From assembly GCF_900105415.1 (NCBI RefSeq), contig NZ_FNSM01000001.1:8378001-8442000 (forward strand): a DNA stretch of 64,000 nt. The letters are read 5' to 3'. This document shows positions 16,750 through 25,341 of this stretch, piece after piece; positions within the stretch are counted from its first letter, which is position 1, and the number at the start of each line of letters is the position of its first letter. The stretch is from Streptomyces sp. TLI_105 (GTDB lineage Bacteria; Actinomycetota; Actinomycetes; Streptomycetales; Streptomycetaceae). The notes below the pieces were generated by a model that made no database searches, was not told the origin of the DNA, and was given only the letters and a program-made list of their open reading frames with translations. The translations under genes were made by a program, and so were the position numbers.

Positions 16750-18357
16750 CTAGGGCCTGTCCGACGTCACCGAGGGCAGGTACCGCGGCGCACGCCAGGC
16801 GCCGAGCCGCTGCTCGACCGCGGCCCCCAGCGACAGCAGGTCGTCGTCCTGGTGGTCGCCGGCCATCAGGAGCAGGCCGACCGGCAGCTCGCCGACGAAT
16901 CCGGCGGGGACGGACAGCGAGGGGTAGCCGGCGACAGCGGCCGGGGTGGAGGACGGGATCACGTCGTTGTCGCCCCGCGCGCAGTCGGTCGTCCAGGCGG
17001 GCGGGTTCGCCGGAGAGGCGATGGCGTCCAGATCGTGGGCGGCCATGGTCTCGTCGATGGAGCGCCGGGACAGGTCCTTCAGCTCCGCGCGCATGGCCCG
17101 GTGGCGCGGGTCCGTGGTCGACGGCGCGGCGAGGGCCTGCTCGAACAGTTCCTGACCGGCGAAGCAGGTCTGTTCGGCCGGGTGCGTGCGGTTGAACTCG
17201 ATCAGGCCGGCGAGGTCGCGAGGCCCGTTGCGGGAGGCGAGGTAGGCGTCGATGTCCCGGTGGAACTCGCTCAGCAGGGCCGGGAACTCGAGCTCGGCGA
17301 GCCTGTCCTGGTACGGGGGCGTCACCTCGACGACCTGGGCCCCGGCGGCACGAAGCCGTGCCGCGGTCCGGGTCATCAGGGCGTCCACGTCGGCGCCGAG
17401 CGAGGGGAGTCGCCACAGGCCGATCCGCTTGCCGCGCAGGGAACCGGGGCGCGGGAGCGCCTCCGTGAGGCCGGGGGCACCGCCGGCGCCCGCGGTGTCG
17501 TGACCGCTGAGCACGGAGAAAGCGATCGCCGTGTCGACGACATTGCGTGCCAGGGGACCGGCCGTGTCCTGCTCGGCGGAGATCGGGACGACGCCCGCCT
17601 GGCTGACGAGTCCGAGACTGGGCTTGTGGCCGACGACCCCGTTCATCCCGGCCGGGCACACGATGGAGCCGTCCGTCTCGGTGCCGACGGCCACCTGCGC
17701 CAAGGAAGCGGCGACGGCGGCGGCCGAACCGGAGGACGATCCGCACGGATTGCGGTCCAGGACGTAGGGGTTGTGCGTCTGCCCGCCGACCGCCGACCAG
17801 CCCGACGTCGGCTTCGCCGCGCGGAAGTTGGCCCATTCGGACATGTTCGCCTTGCCGAGGATCACCGCCCCTGCCGCACGCAGTTTTCCGACCAGCTCGG
17901 CGTCCGTGTCGGGCGGACTTCCGGCCAGTGCCAGCGACCCGGCCGTCGTCGGCATGTCCCGGGTGTTCACATTGTCCTTCAGCAGGACGGGAATGCCGTC
18001 GAGCGGGCCGCGGACCTTTCCGAGGCGATGCCTGACATCACTGGCGGCTGCCTGGCTCAGGGCCGTCGGGCTGATGCGCAGCACCGCGTTGATCTTCGGG
18101 TCGACCGCCTCGATCCGGCGGAGGTACGCCCGGGTCAGCTCCGACGAGGTCAGGCGCCCGTGCTTCATGCGCGCCTGCAACTCGGGGATCGTCACCGTAT
18201 CCAGGTCCACCCCCCGCGGGAACGGCGACTCGACGCGGGACGCGGAACGATCGGCACCGGGCTCGGCGGCCACCGCACGCTGCTCCGGCGCACCTGCCGA
18301 CAGAAGGGCTGCCACGGCCAGGGCCGCGGTCAGTGATGCGACGCTTCTCTTCTTCAT
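16750..18357 (-). CDS. Secreted amidase (amidase-signature family)
   Basis: A 535-residue protein starting at ATG 18357, with a Sec-type signal peptide (MKKRSVASLTAALAVAALLSAGA). The amidase signature is complete: the catalytic Lys in LLKDNVNT, then NPCGSSSGSAAAVAA with the cis-Ser, and VGTETDGSIVCPAG with the nucleophile Ser region. It hydrolyses C-N amide bonds with a Ser-cisSer-Lys triad, outside the cell. The stop codon lies within the CTAG flanking IS element B, so the insertion may have altered the last residues of the protein. Confidence 0.88.
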   Translation of the reverse strand: MKKRSVASLTAALAVAALLSAGAPEQRAVAAEPGADRSASRVESPFPRGVDLDTVTIPELQARMKHGRLTSSELTRAYLRRIEAVDPKINAVLRISPTALSQAAASDVRHRLGKVRGPLDGIPVLLKDNVNTRDMPTTAGSLALAGSPPDTDAELVGKLRAAGAVILGKANMSEWANFRAAKPTSGWSAVGGQTHNPYVLDRNPCGSSSGSAAAVAASLAQVAVGTETDGSIVCPAGMNGVVGHKPSLGLVSQAGVVPISAEQDTAGPLARNVVDTAIAFSVLSGHDTAGAGGAPGLTEALPRPGSLRGKRIGLWRLPSLGADVDALMTRTAARLRAAGAQVVEVTPPYQDRLAELEFPALLSEFHRDIDAYLASRNGPRDLAGLIEFNRTHPAEQTCFAGQELFEQALAAPSTTDPRHRAMRAELKDLSRRSIDETMAAHDLDAIASPANPPAWTTDCARGDNDVIPSSTPAAVAGYPSLSVPAGFVGELPVGLLLMAGDHQDDDLLSLGAAVEQRLGAWRAPRYLPSVTSDRP

Positions 18358-18976
18358 GGGGGACACCCCACTGCAGGAGGAGCGCCGGGCACAAGGAACT
18401 TCTGCGCCTCTCCACACCGCCGGAGAAAGCACGTTCGGTCGTTCGGCCCCGTGTCGGTGACAAGGGCCGTCGGCGGTTTCAGCGGCTGTGGGCCGGTGAA
18501 GGACATGTCTGGTGTCCGGAGAGACAGAGGACACCAGCGGGCGATCGAGGGGGTGTACGAGCGGTTCGGCTTCGTCGGATCCGTCGCCGAAGGGCATCTG
18601 GTCATCCCCGTACGCAACGTCGAACAGGCCACGGGAGACACATGGGGCACGGCCGTTCCCGGCCGGCATCCGGGACGGCTCGTCGGCCGACCTCCCCGCC
18701 CTCATCCATCTGGGTGCTCTGCCGGCAACGGCGTCCGAGCGCCTTCACCGTACGCGAGCCGGCCGACAGCCTCACCTGACGAGTGGCACGTCAGACAGGC
18801 TGCACGTACCAGCAGAGATTCCCGCCGAGTGGCCGGATGACGGCCGCTGTCCTGACAGGACGCCCACGACCGGCCGCTCCGCAACCTGCACGAGTGCCGG
18901 GCGCCCGCGCCCTCGGCCGCGCCGGCCAGCCGCAGCGGTTCACCACGAGCGGCGGGTTCACTCTCGTACGTGGTCG
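18358..18976. other. Intergenic region of about 620 bp, no supported gene
   Basis: Several overlapping frames exist but none has convincing codon use or a known family. A stretch around 18530-18660 (VYERFGFVGSVAEGHLVIPVRNVEQATG in one plus-strand frame) has some coding character. It could be a decayed gene fragment. Confidence 0.4.
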
Positions 18977-19744
18977 TCAACTCCGCAGGTGAGAGGCGCC
19001 GTTGAGGTCGAGGATCGTGCCGGAGGACCATTCGGCGGCGGGGGAGGCGAGCCAGAGCACCGCCGCCGCGATCTCCTCGGCCGATCCCACCCGGCCGAAC
19101 GGGCTCTGCTCCCGGATCGACGCGCCCTCGGGCCCTTCCAGGCGCGGCGCGACGCGCTCGGTCGCGAAGAAACCGGGGGCGACCGAGGCGACGGCGATCC
19201 CGTGAGGGGCGAGCGAGACCGCGAGCGACTGGCCCAGCGAGTGCACGGCGGCCTTCGTCGCCCCGTACGCCGGGTGGTCGGGCTCGCCCCGGAAGGCGCC
19301 GCGGGAGCCGATGTTCACGATCCGGCCTCCCGTCCCCTGCTCGATCATGAGCCGGGCGGCGAGATGACTCAGGTTCGCGGTGGCGAGCAGGTTGACCGCC
19401 ACGTGCTGCTGCCACACCGCCACCCACTCCTCGTACGAGGTCTCCGCCAGGGGGTGACGGATGTTCACCGCCGCGTTGTTCACCAACACGTCGATCCCGC
19501 CGAGACCCTCCGCCACCATGTCCATCACGGCAGCCGCCTGCATCGGGTTCGCGAGGTCGCCGCCGACCAGCACGTGACCCGTCCCGGTGAGGGACTCCAA
19601 GGTCACGCGTGCCTCCTCGGCACGCGAGCCGAAGTGGACGGCGACCCGGTCGCCGTTGGCCGCGAACGCCTGGGCCACCGCGCGCCCGAGGCCACGCGAC
19701 GCGCCACTGACGAGGACGCGCCTGCCTGACGCAGGCAGATTCAT
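18977..19744 (-). CDS. SDR family oxidoreductase (FabG-like)
   Basis: A 255-residue classical SDR starting at ATG 19744, with an AAGGA 6-10 nt upstream. The cofactor motif SGASRGLG is at about residues 13-20, NNAAVN at about 88-93, the catalytic Ser in NIGSRG and the YGATK motif near residue 160, all intact. The acidic C-terminal TILDLNGA is the usual SDR end. It should be a cytoplasmic NAD(P)H-dependent ketone/alcohol oxidoreductase. It stands alone, divergent from the LuxR-type gene. Confidence 0.9.
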   Translation of the reverse strand: MNLPASGRRVLVSGASRGLGRAVAQAFAANGDRVAVHFGSRAEEARVTLESLTGTGHVLVGGDLANPMQAAAVMDMVAEGLGGIDVLVNNAAVNIRHPLAETSYEEWVAVWQQHVAVNLLATANLSHLAARLMIEQGTGGRIVNIGSRGAFRGEPDHPAYGATKAAVHSLGQSLAVSLAPHGIAVASVAPGFFATERVAPRLEGPEGASIREQSPFGRVGSAEEIAAAVLWLASPAAEWSSGTILDLNGASHLRS

Positions 19745-20074
19745 GAAGATTCCTTTCGAACCGCGACGAAGGAGGAGCCCATGACTCCCCAGCCGCCCCC
19801 TGAGTGCTCGGTCAGACCTTCCGTACGGCGGTGACGAGGCAACTCGGCCGGGCACGCAGGTCGTCGATCACCCACAGCGTATGAGATCCGCGGGGCGTGC
19901 TCGTCGCCTCCGGTGCCGGCAGGCTCCTCACTCTCCTCCGGGCGGCCTCGTCCACATCACCGGAACGAGTGGTGCGCACAACGACGTCCAGGCCGAGCCG
20001 GTCGGGGGTGCGCCCGGGGGACCGGAGAGACGGACACGACGGCGGATGATCAGCGGACGGGTAACCTGACCTGC
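19745..20074. other. Divergent intergenic region
   Basis: About 330 bp between the SDR gene and the LuxR-type gene. No gene is supported; a short minus-strand frame reading HTLWVIDDLRARPSCLVTAVRK could be the 3' remnant of another gene. Confidence 0.4.
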
Positions 20075-22774
20075 ATGCTTTACGGGAGGGATGCCGAGCG
20101 ATCGGTCATAGGCAGGCTGCTCGAGGACGCCGGTGCCGGGGCCAGCGGTGTCCTGGTGGTCCGGGGCGAACCGGGCATCGGCAAGACGGCGTTGCTGGAT
20201 TCCTTCGCCGACCAGGACGACATGCTGGTTCTGCGGGGCGTGGGGATCGAGTCGGAGGCCGAACTGCCCTTCGGGGGCCTGCACTTGCTGCTGCGCCCGG
20301 TCCTGGCGGACCAACTGAAGGGCCTTCCGGATCCTCAACGTCAGGCGTTGGAAGGGGCGTTCGGGCTGGCGCTCGGTGTGTCAGCGGACCGGATGATGGT
20401 CGGGCTCGCCGTGCTGACGCTCTTGTCGGAACTGGCCGAGGACGCCCCCGTGCTGTGCCTGATCGACGATGCCCAGTGGCTGGACCGGCCCTCGGCCGAG
20501 GCACTGCTGTTCGCCGCCAGGCGACTGGGCGCCGAGGGCGTCGCGATGGTGTTCGCGGTCCGCGACGGCGAGGCCCCCTTCCCCACGCCCGGACTGCCGG
20601 AACTGCGACTGACGGGGCTGTCCTGCGAAGCGGCCGCCGCGCTGGTCGACGCGCGCGAGGGGGACCTGGCCTCAGAGGTGCGCCGACGGGTCCTCGCCGA
20701 GGCAGGGGGCAACCCCCTCGCCCTGATCGAACTCCCCACCGCGCTGACCGTGTCCACCCCGGGCCCCGCGCTCCCGCTCACCAACCGGCTGCAGCTGGCC
20801 TTCCACGCACAGGCCGGCGGCCTTCCCGAGGCGAGCCGGACCCTGCTCCTGGTGGCCGCCGCCGACGACACCGGCGACCTGGGCCTGCTGCTGCGGGCCG
20901 CGGAGTCGATGGGCGCGGGCGTCGGCGACCTGCCCGCGGTGGAGGAGGCGGGTCTGCTGCGGCTCGACGGCCGGCAGGTGACCTTCCGGCACCCGCTGGT
21001 GCGGGCCGCGGTCTACCAGGGCACCCCGCTCGACCAACGGCTGTGCGCGCACCGGGCGTTGGCGGGCGCCTTGACGGACGCCGATCAGGCGGACCGACGG
21101 GCCTGGCACCTGGCCTCGGCCGCCACCGGACCCGACGCCGCCATCGCCGCCGAACTGGAGCGCACCGCCTCCCTGGCGGCAGAGCGCAAGGGATACGCGG
21201 CGTCCGCCGCGGCCTACGAGCGAGCGGCACAGCTGGCGGCCACGGCCGAGGTGCGCACCCGCCTGCTCACGCTGGCCGCCGAGACCGCCCTGGAGTCCGG
21301 CGCCCTCGCCCGGGCCCAGGCGCTGGCGGAGCGGGTCACCGATCCGGTGGCCCGCCGCGGCCTGGTCCGGGTCCGGGCGACGGCCGCGGCCGGACAGGGC
21401 TTCCTGCGCCAAGCCCATGCCCTGCAGCTGGCGGAGGCGACGAGGCTCGCGGAGCGCGACCCCGTCGGGGCGGTCGAGGTGATGATGGATGCCCTGCACA
21501 CCACCTGGTTCTCGGGCGAGCACGACCTCGCCACCGTGACGGCGACCCAACTGGAGGCGCTCCGTCCGCCCGCCGGTGATCCCACCCGGTCGGTCCTACG
21601 ACTCCAACGCTGGTTGACGGCCCTGGCGCTCGGCCGCTCCGCCGAGCGCCTGCCCGACCTGGCGGAGGTCTTCGCCCAGGCGGCCGCCGCACGGGCACAC
21701 GAGGCCAGGGACGTACTGATGATCTGCGGCATCGGCCTGATGGGCGGCCTGGACACGGAAGCGGAGAGCCTGGCATCGGGCGTCGTGGCGGCGGCACGGA
21801 CCGCGGGCAAGGTCGGCGTCCTGCCCGCGGCCCTGTACTACGCGGCGATCTCCCAGACGTTCCTCGGCCGCCACCGTGACGCCGCGACCAGCGCCGCGGA
21901 GGCGCTCGACATCGCCGAGGACACCGGGCAACCGCACTGGGTCGGTCACGCGCAGGGAGTACTGGCCCATCTGTCGGCGATCGAGGGCGACGAGACGCGC
22001 TGCCGCGACCTGGCCCGGCCGGCGCTGACCGACCCCGGCACGGGCGCCCGACCGGCGGGACTGCACGGGGTCAGGTGGGCGCTGGGCCTGCTCGACCTCG
22101 GCCACGGCAGGGTGAGGGAGGCCCTGGACCACCTGTCGACGCTGTACCACGGACCGGCACGGCACCAGCTGCCCGCCGAACGCAGCCTGCCCGACCTGGT
22201 CGAGGCCGCGGTGCGGCTGGGTGAACTCGACCTCGCGACGGGGGCGCTCGACCGCCTGACGGACCTGGCACGACGGGTGCCCGTCCCCTCGATCGAGGCG
22301 CTCCTGCACCGCTGCCGGGCCCTGCTGGACCCTGACGACGACGCCTTCGCCCTGTCGCTGCGGTTGCACCAGCGCGACAGCCGCCCCTTCGAACACGCCC
22401 GTACGCAACTGCTGTACGGCGAGTGGCTGCGCCGCGGCCGCCGCAAGACCGAGGCACGGGCGCAGCTGGCCGCGGCCCTGGAGACCTTCGACCTGATCGG
22501 AGCTCGGGCATGGGCCGACCGCGCCCAGTCCGAACTCGAGGCCACCGGCGTGGTCGCGACGACCCCGCGCCGCGGTCCCGGCGTACTCTCCCTGCTCACC
22601 CCGCAGGAACTGCACATCGTCACGCTGGCGGCCGACGGCATGTCGAACAAGGACATCGCCGCCCAGCTGTTCATCAGCCCCAGGACGGTCGGACACCACC
22701 TCTACCGCGCCTACCCCAAGTTGGGCGTGGCCTCGCGACACGAACTGTCCGACGCCCTGGCCGCCCACCAGTAG
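20075..22774 (+). CDS. Large ATP-binding LuxR family regulator (LAL type)
   Basis: An 899-residue regulator of the LAL group. The Walker A motif GEPGIGKT is at residues 31-38 and the Walker B-like LCLIDDAQWLD near 130. A long helical middle with TPR-like Ala/Leu repeats follows, and a C-terminal LuxR helix-turn-helix is seen (LLTPQELHIVTLAADGMSNKDIAAQLFISPRTVGHHLYR). ATG 20075 is the start adjacent to the ATPase domain; an open frame upstream to 19913 is not protein-like. Such proteins activate transcription in response to sugars or cell-wall and secondary-metabolic signals. The target is unknown; the next gene, a GNAT enzyme, follows on the same strand. Confidence 0.9.
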   Translation: MLYGRDAERSVIGRLLEDAGAGASGVLVVRGEPGIGKTALLDSFADQDDMLVLRGVGIESEAELPFGGLHLLLRPVLADQLKGLPDPQRQALEGAFGLALGVSADRMMVGLAVLTLLSELAEDAPVLCLIDDAQWLDRPSAEALLFAARRLGAEGVAMVFAVRDGEAPFPTPGLPELRLTGLSCEAAAALVDAREGDLASEVRRRVLAEAGGNPLALIELPTALTVSTPGPALPLTNRLQLAFHAQAGGLPEASRTLLLVAAADDTGDLGLLLRAAESMGAGVGDLPAVEEAGLLRLDGRQVTFRHPLVRAAVYQGTPLDQRLCAHRALAGALTDADQADRRAWHLASAATGPDAAIAAELERTASLAAERKGYAASAAAYERAAQLAATAEVRTRLLTLAAETALESGALARAQALAERVTDPVARRGLVRVRATAAAGQGFLRQAHALQLAEATRLAERDPVGAVEVMMDALHTTWFSGEHDLATVTATQLEALRPPAGDPTRSVLRLQRWLTALALGRSAERLPDLAEVFAQAAAARAHEARDVLMICGIGLMGGLDTEAESLASGVVAAARTAGKVGVLPAALYYAAISQTFLGRHRDAATSAAEALDIAEDTGQPHWVGHAQGVLAHLSAIEGDETRCRDLARPALTDPGTGARPAGLHGVRWALGLLDLGHGRVREALDHLSTLYHGPARHQLPAERSLPDLVEAAVRLGELDLATGALDRLTDLARRVPVPSIEALLHRCRALLDPDDDAFALSLRLHQRDSRPFEHARTQLLYGEWLRRGRRKTEARAQLAAALETFDLIGARAWADRAQSELEATGVVATTPRRGPGVLSLLTPQELHIVTLAADGMSNKDIAAQLFISPRTVGHHLYRAYPKLGVASRHELSDALAAHQ

Positions 22775-22887
22775 GCGATGACTGATACGGCAGCTCCTGT
22801 CGGTCATCGGGACAAGTAACGCGCGCCGATTCCGCAGGCGGGGCGGCTCCCTAGCGTGGAGACCACCCCGAACTGAGGAGCCTTTCC

Positions 22888-23874
22888 TTGTCCCAGCAGA
22901 TCCACATCGCCCCCGTGGCCTGGCTGTCGGCCGAACAGACCGCCGCCTGGCACGCCGTGGTCAGCGCGGCCGTCGAGCGCGACCTCCCGGGCCGGCCGTC
23001 GCCGAGTCCCGAGCAGGTGCATGCCCAGCTCACCACGGCAGGACTGGACAGCCGCAGACTCTTCTGGCTGGCCGCCGAGACCGACGGCAGCATCGTCGGC
23101 GTGGCGGCGCTGCGCCTGTTCGACTCCGCCGGCCAAGGCCACCTGGCCGAGCTGGAGCTGCACGTCCACCCCGACGCCCGGCGGCGCGGCGCGGGCACGC
23201 AACTGCTGTCCGCGGCCGCCTTCGCCGCCCGGGTCGAGCAGCGCCGCAGCCTGCTGACCCTGGCCACCGACGGCACCGCCGGCGATGCCTTCTGCACCAG
23301 CCGTGCGTTCCGGCGCGTACTCACGCTCCATCAACTCCTGCTGCCCGTGGCGGAGGCGGACGACTCCGCGGCCGACACCGAGCACCCCGGCTACGAACTG
23401 GTCGGCTGGACCGGCCCCGTCCCCGACCACCTCGCCGCCCCCTTCGCCGAGGCGAAGAACGCGATGAACGACATGCCCACCGGGGAGATGGACTACGGCC
23501 ACGTGAGCTGGGACGCCGACCGGGTCCGCAAGATGGCCCAGGTGCTCGCCGACCGGGGCGACACGCTCCTCACCCTCGCCGCCCTCAAGGGCGACACCAT
23601 GGGCGGCTTCACCGAGGTCGTCATCCGTGCCGGGGAGACCCGCCGGGCCCTGCAGTACGACACCGCCGTGGTGCCCGCCCATCGCGGGCACGGGCTCGGG
23701 CTGTGGCTGAAGGCCTCCATGACGCGCACCCTCAAGGACACCCGCCCCGGCATCGTCGAGATCGAGACCGACAACGCCGACGACAACACCCACATGCTCG
23801 CCGTCAACCGTCGCCTGGGCTTCCGCCCCCAGCAGATCGTCCACGAATACCAGCTGGACCTGCCGGACGCCTGA
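22888..23874 (+). CDS. Tandem-domain GNAT N-acetyltransferase
   Basis: A 328-residue protein starting at TTG 22888 with GAGGAG 7 nt upstream. Two GNAT domains are visible. In the first, LAELELHVHPDARRRGAGTQLLSAA (about residues 87-111) has the acetyl-CoA loop. In the second, TAVVPAHRGHGLGLWLKASM (about 257-276) has the same motif, followed by VNRRLGFRPQQIVHEYQLDLP. This two-domain layout resembles mycothiol synthase and many Streptomyces acetyltransferases of unknown substrate. It acts in the cytoplasm with acetyl-CoA. Confidence 0.87.
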   Translation: MSQQIHIAPVAWLSAEQTAAWHAVVSAAVERDLPGRPSPSPEQVHAQLTTAGLDSRRLFWLAAETDGSIVGVAALRLFDSAGQGHLAELELHVHPDARRRGAGTQLLSAAAFAARVEQRRSLLTLATDGTAGDAFCTSRAFRRVLTLHQLLLPVAEADDSAADTEHPGYELVGWTGPVPDHLAAPFAEAKNAMNDMPTGEMDYGHVSWDADRVRKMAQVLADRGDTLLTLAALKGDTMGGFTEVVIRAGETRRALQYDTAVVPAHRGHGLGLWLKASMTRTLKDTRPGIVEIETDNADDNTHMLAVNRRLGFRPQQIVHEYQLDLPDA

Positions 23875-23900
23875 CGGCCGCACCGAGGGGCCCCGGACCC

Positions 23901-23934
23901 TTGGCCCGCATGGTAACGACTGTTACCATGCGGG
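23901..23934 (+). promoter_or_regulatory. Promoter inside a 30-bp palindrome, leaderless antitoxin start
   Basis: Bases 23905-23917 and 23922-23934 are exact reverse complements around a 4-nt spacer. A TACCAT -10 element lies at 23924-23929, and TTGGCC at 23901-23906 is a -35 with a 17-bp spacer. The ATG at 23936 is 7 nt after the -10, so the transcript probably starts at the initiation codon. A DNA-binding antitoxin bound here would cover the promoter. Confidence 0.65.
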
Positions 23935-23935
23935 T

Positions 23936-24175
23936 ATGGCGAAGACACAGCTGGGCGCGCGCGTGGACGAGGACGTGGCGGAACTCGCGAAGAAGCGCGC
24001 CGCCGACCTGGGGCTGAGCGTGGGGGACTACCTCGCCCGGCTCGTGCAGGACGATGCCAGCGGCCTGCGCGCCCGAGCGGTGGACGCGGCCGCCCGCTTC
24101 CTGGCCGAACACCAGGCGGTCTTCGACGAGGCCGAGCAGGCCCAGCAGGCGCCCCGGGAAACGCGCGCTGCCTGA
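23936..24175 (+). CDS. Antitoxin of a Fic-like toxin-antitoxin pair
   Basis: A 79-residue protein. MAKTQLGARVDEDVAELAKKRAADLGLSVGDYLARLVQDD reads as a ribbon-helix-helix DNA-binding domain (beta strand, two helices). The Ala/Glu-rich C-terminal helix is the expected toxin-binding tail. There is no room for a ribosome binding site; the palindromic promoter ends 1 nt before the ATG. Its TGA overlaps the toxin ATG by 1 nt (TGATG at 24173-24177), so the two are translationally coupled. It probably represses its own operon and neutralises the next protein. Confidence 0.75.
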   Translation: MAKTQLGARVDEDVAELAKKRAADLGLSVGDYLARLVQDDASGLRARAVDAAARFLAEHQAVFDEAEQAQQAPRETRAA

Positions 24176-24552
24176 TGGAACTGCACATCGACGTTCCCTG
24201 GATCCTGCAGGTCGCGGAGGCCGCCGGAGCGGACGACCCGGCCCCCGACGACTACGGCGTCCCGGTGTCGGCCGTCGCCCGCCACCGGGCCGAGGTGCTC
24301 GAACAGCCGGTGTACGACGGTCCCTATGCCAAAGCCGCCGCCCTGATCCACACCCTGGGCCGGTGCCGCTGGCTGGAGCGCTCCAACCTGGCCGTCGCCG
24401 CCGCGACCGGCGTCATGTACCTCGCAGCCGCCGGGGTCCCCGTCAAGCCGGCCCGCCAGGACGCCATCGCCCTGAAGGACCTGCTCCTCGACCCCACCTG
24501 CACGGCCGGGAGGGTCGCCGCCCTGCTGCGCACCTGGCCCACGGCCACCTGA
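24175..24552 (+). CDS. Fic/Doc-like toxin with degenerate active site
   Basis: A 125-residue protein of the type annotated in Streptomyces as 'Fic family toxin component'. The VPVSAVARHRAEV…GPYAKAAALIHTLGR segment resembles the Doc N-terminal helices. At the place of the Fic/Doc catalytic motif (HxFx[D/E]GN[K/G]R) it reads RWLERSNLAVAAATGVMYL, so the His and Arg are missing. If it is a toxin, it does not use the standard AMPylation or phosphorylation chemistry. It is coupled to the upstream antitoxin gene. The family assignment is from memory of such pairs; the fold is inferred. Confidence 0.65.
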   Translation: MELHIDVPWILQVAEAAGADDPAPDDYGVPVSAVARHRAEVLEQPVYDGPYAKAAALIHTLGRCRWLERSNLAVAAATGVMYLAAAGVPVKPARQDAIALKDLLLDPTCTAGRVAALLRTWPTAT

Positions 24553-24620
24553 CGCGCGTACTCCTCCGGCACGGTTACGGCAGCGACGACGACCGCACCA
24601 CCGGCGTCCGGCGTCCGGCG

Positions 24621-24635
24621 CCTCGCGTCGCGAGG
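24621..24635 (-). terminator. Short perfect hairpin between convergent genes
   Basis: CCTCGCGTCGCGAGG at 24621-24635 is a perfect 7-bp stem with a single-base centre. It sits 1 bp after the response regulator stop and 70 bp after the toxin gene. It may serve as terminator for the minus-strand operon. Confidence 0.4.
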
Positions 24636-24636
24636 A

Positions 24637-25341
24637 TCAGTAGTCCGCCACGCCCAGGAAGCGCAGTACCGCCAGCACGCGGCGGTGGTCGGCGTCCGCC
24701 TTGGGGAGGTCGAGCTTGGCGAGGATGCTGTTGATGTGCTTGGCGACCGCGCTCTCGCTGACCACGAGCCGGGTGGCTATGCCCGCGTTGGACCGGCCCT
24801 CGGCCATCAGGGCCAGCACCTCTCGCTCACGGGCCGTCAGCCGGTCCAGCGGATCGCTCGGCCGCCGCACCAGCAGCTGGGCGACGACCTGCGGGTCGAG
24901 CGCGGTGCCTCCGGCCGCCACGCGCCGCAGGGCCTCGATGAACTCCTCCACGTCCACGACCCGTTGCTTGAGCAGATAGCCCACCCCGCTGGTGTGGGTG
25001 GCGAGCAGCTCGGCCGCGTAGCGTTCTTCGACGTACTGGGAAAGCAACAGCACGGCGGTCGACGGCCGATCGCGGCGGATCGACAGCGCGGCGCGCACCC
25101 CTTCGTCCGTGAAGCCGGGCGGCATGCGGACGTCCACCACCGCGAGGTCGGGCCGGTGTTCCTCGACCGCGGCCAGCAGTCCCGGCGCGTCCCCGGTTTC
25201 GGCCGCCACCTCGAAGCCCGCCATCTCCACCAGCTTGACCAGCCCGGTCCGCAGCAGCACGGAGTCCTCGGCGATCACGACGCGTTTCCTGGCAGGCGCC
25301 GCACGGTTCGTGTCGGACGCGGTACGGCTCAAGTCGGGCAC
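24637..25341 (-). CDS. NarL/LuxR-type response regulator
   Basis: A 234-residue two-domain regulator. The receiver domain begins RVVIAEDSVLLRTGL, with the phospho-acceptor Asp near residue 70 in VVDVRMPP. The C terminus has the LuxR helix-turn-helix LTAREREVLALMAEGRSNAGIATRLVVSESAVAKHI. GTG 25341 is taken as start because it overlaps the end of the kinase gene by 13 bp, typical of coupled two-component genes. It would be phosphorylated by that kinase and control unknown promoters. Confidence 0.88.
   Translation of the reverse strand: MPDLSRTASDTNRAAPARKRVVIAEDSVLLRTGLVKLVEMAGFEVAAETGDAPGLLAAVEEHRPDLAVVDVRMPPGFTDEGVRAALSIRRDRPSTAVLLLSQYVEERYAAELLATHTSGVGYLLKQRVVDVEEFIEALRRVAAGGTALDPQVVAQLLVRRPSDPLDRLTAREREVLALMAEGRSNAGIATRLVVSESAVAKHINSILAKLDLPKADADHRRVLAVLRFLGVADY

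Noticed and set aside
16192..18336. Plus-strand frame of 714 codons opposite the amidase
   Set aside because: Antisense of the amidase and the IS element; composition is that of a shadow and it crosses the IS boundary.
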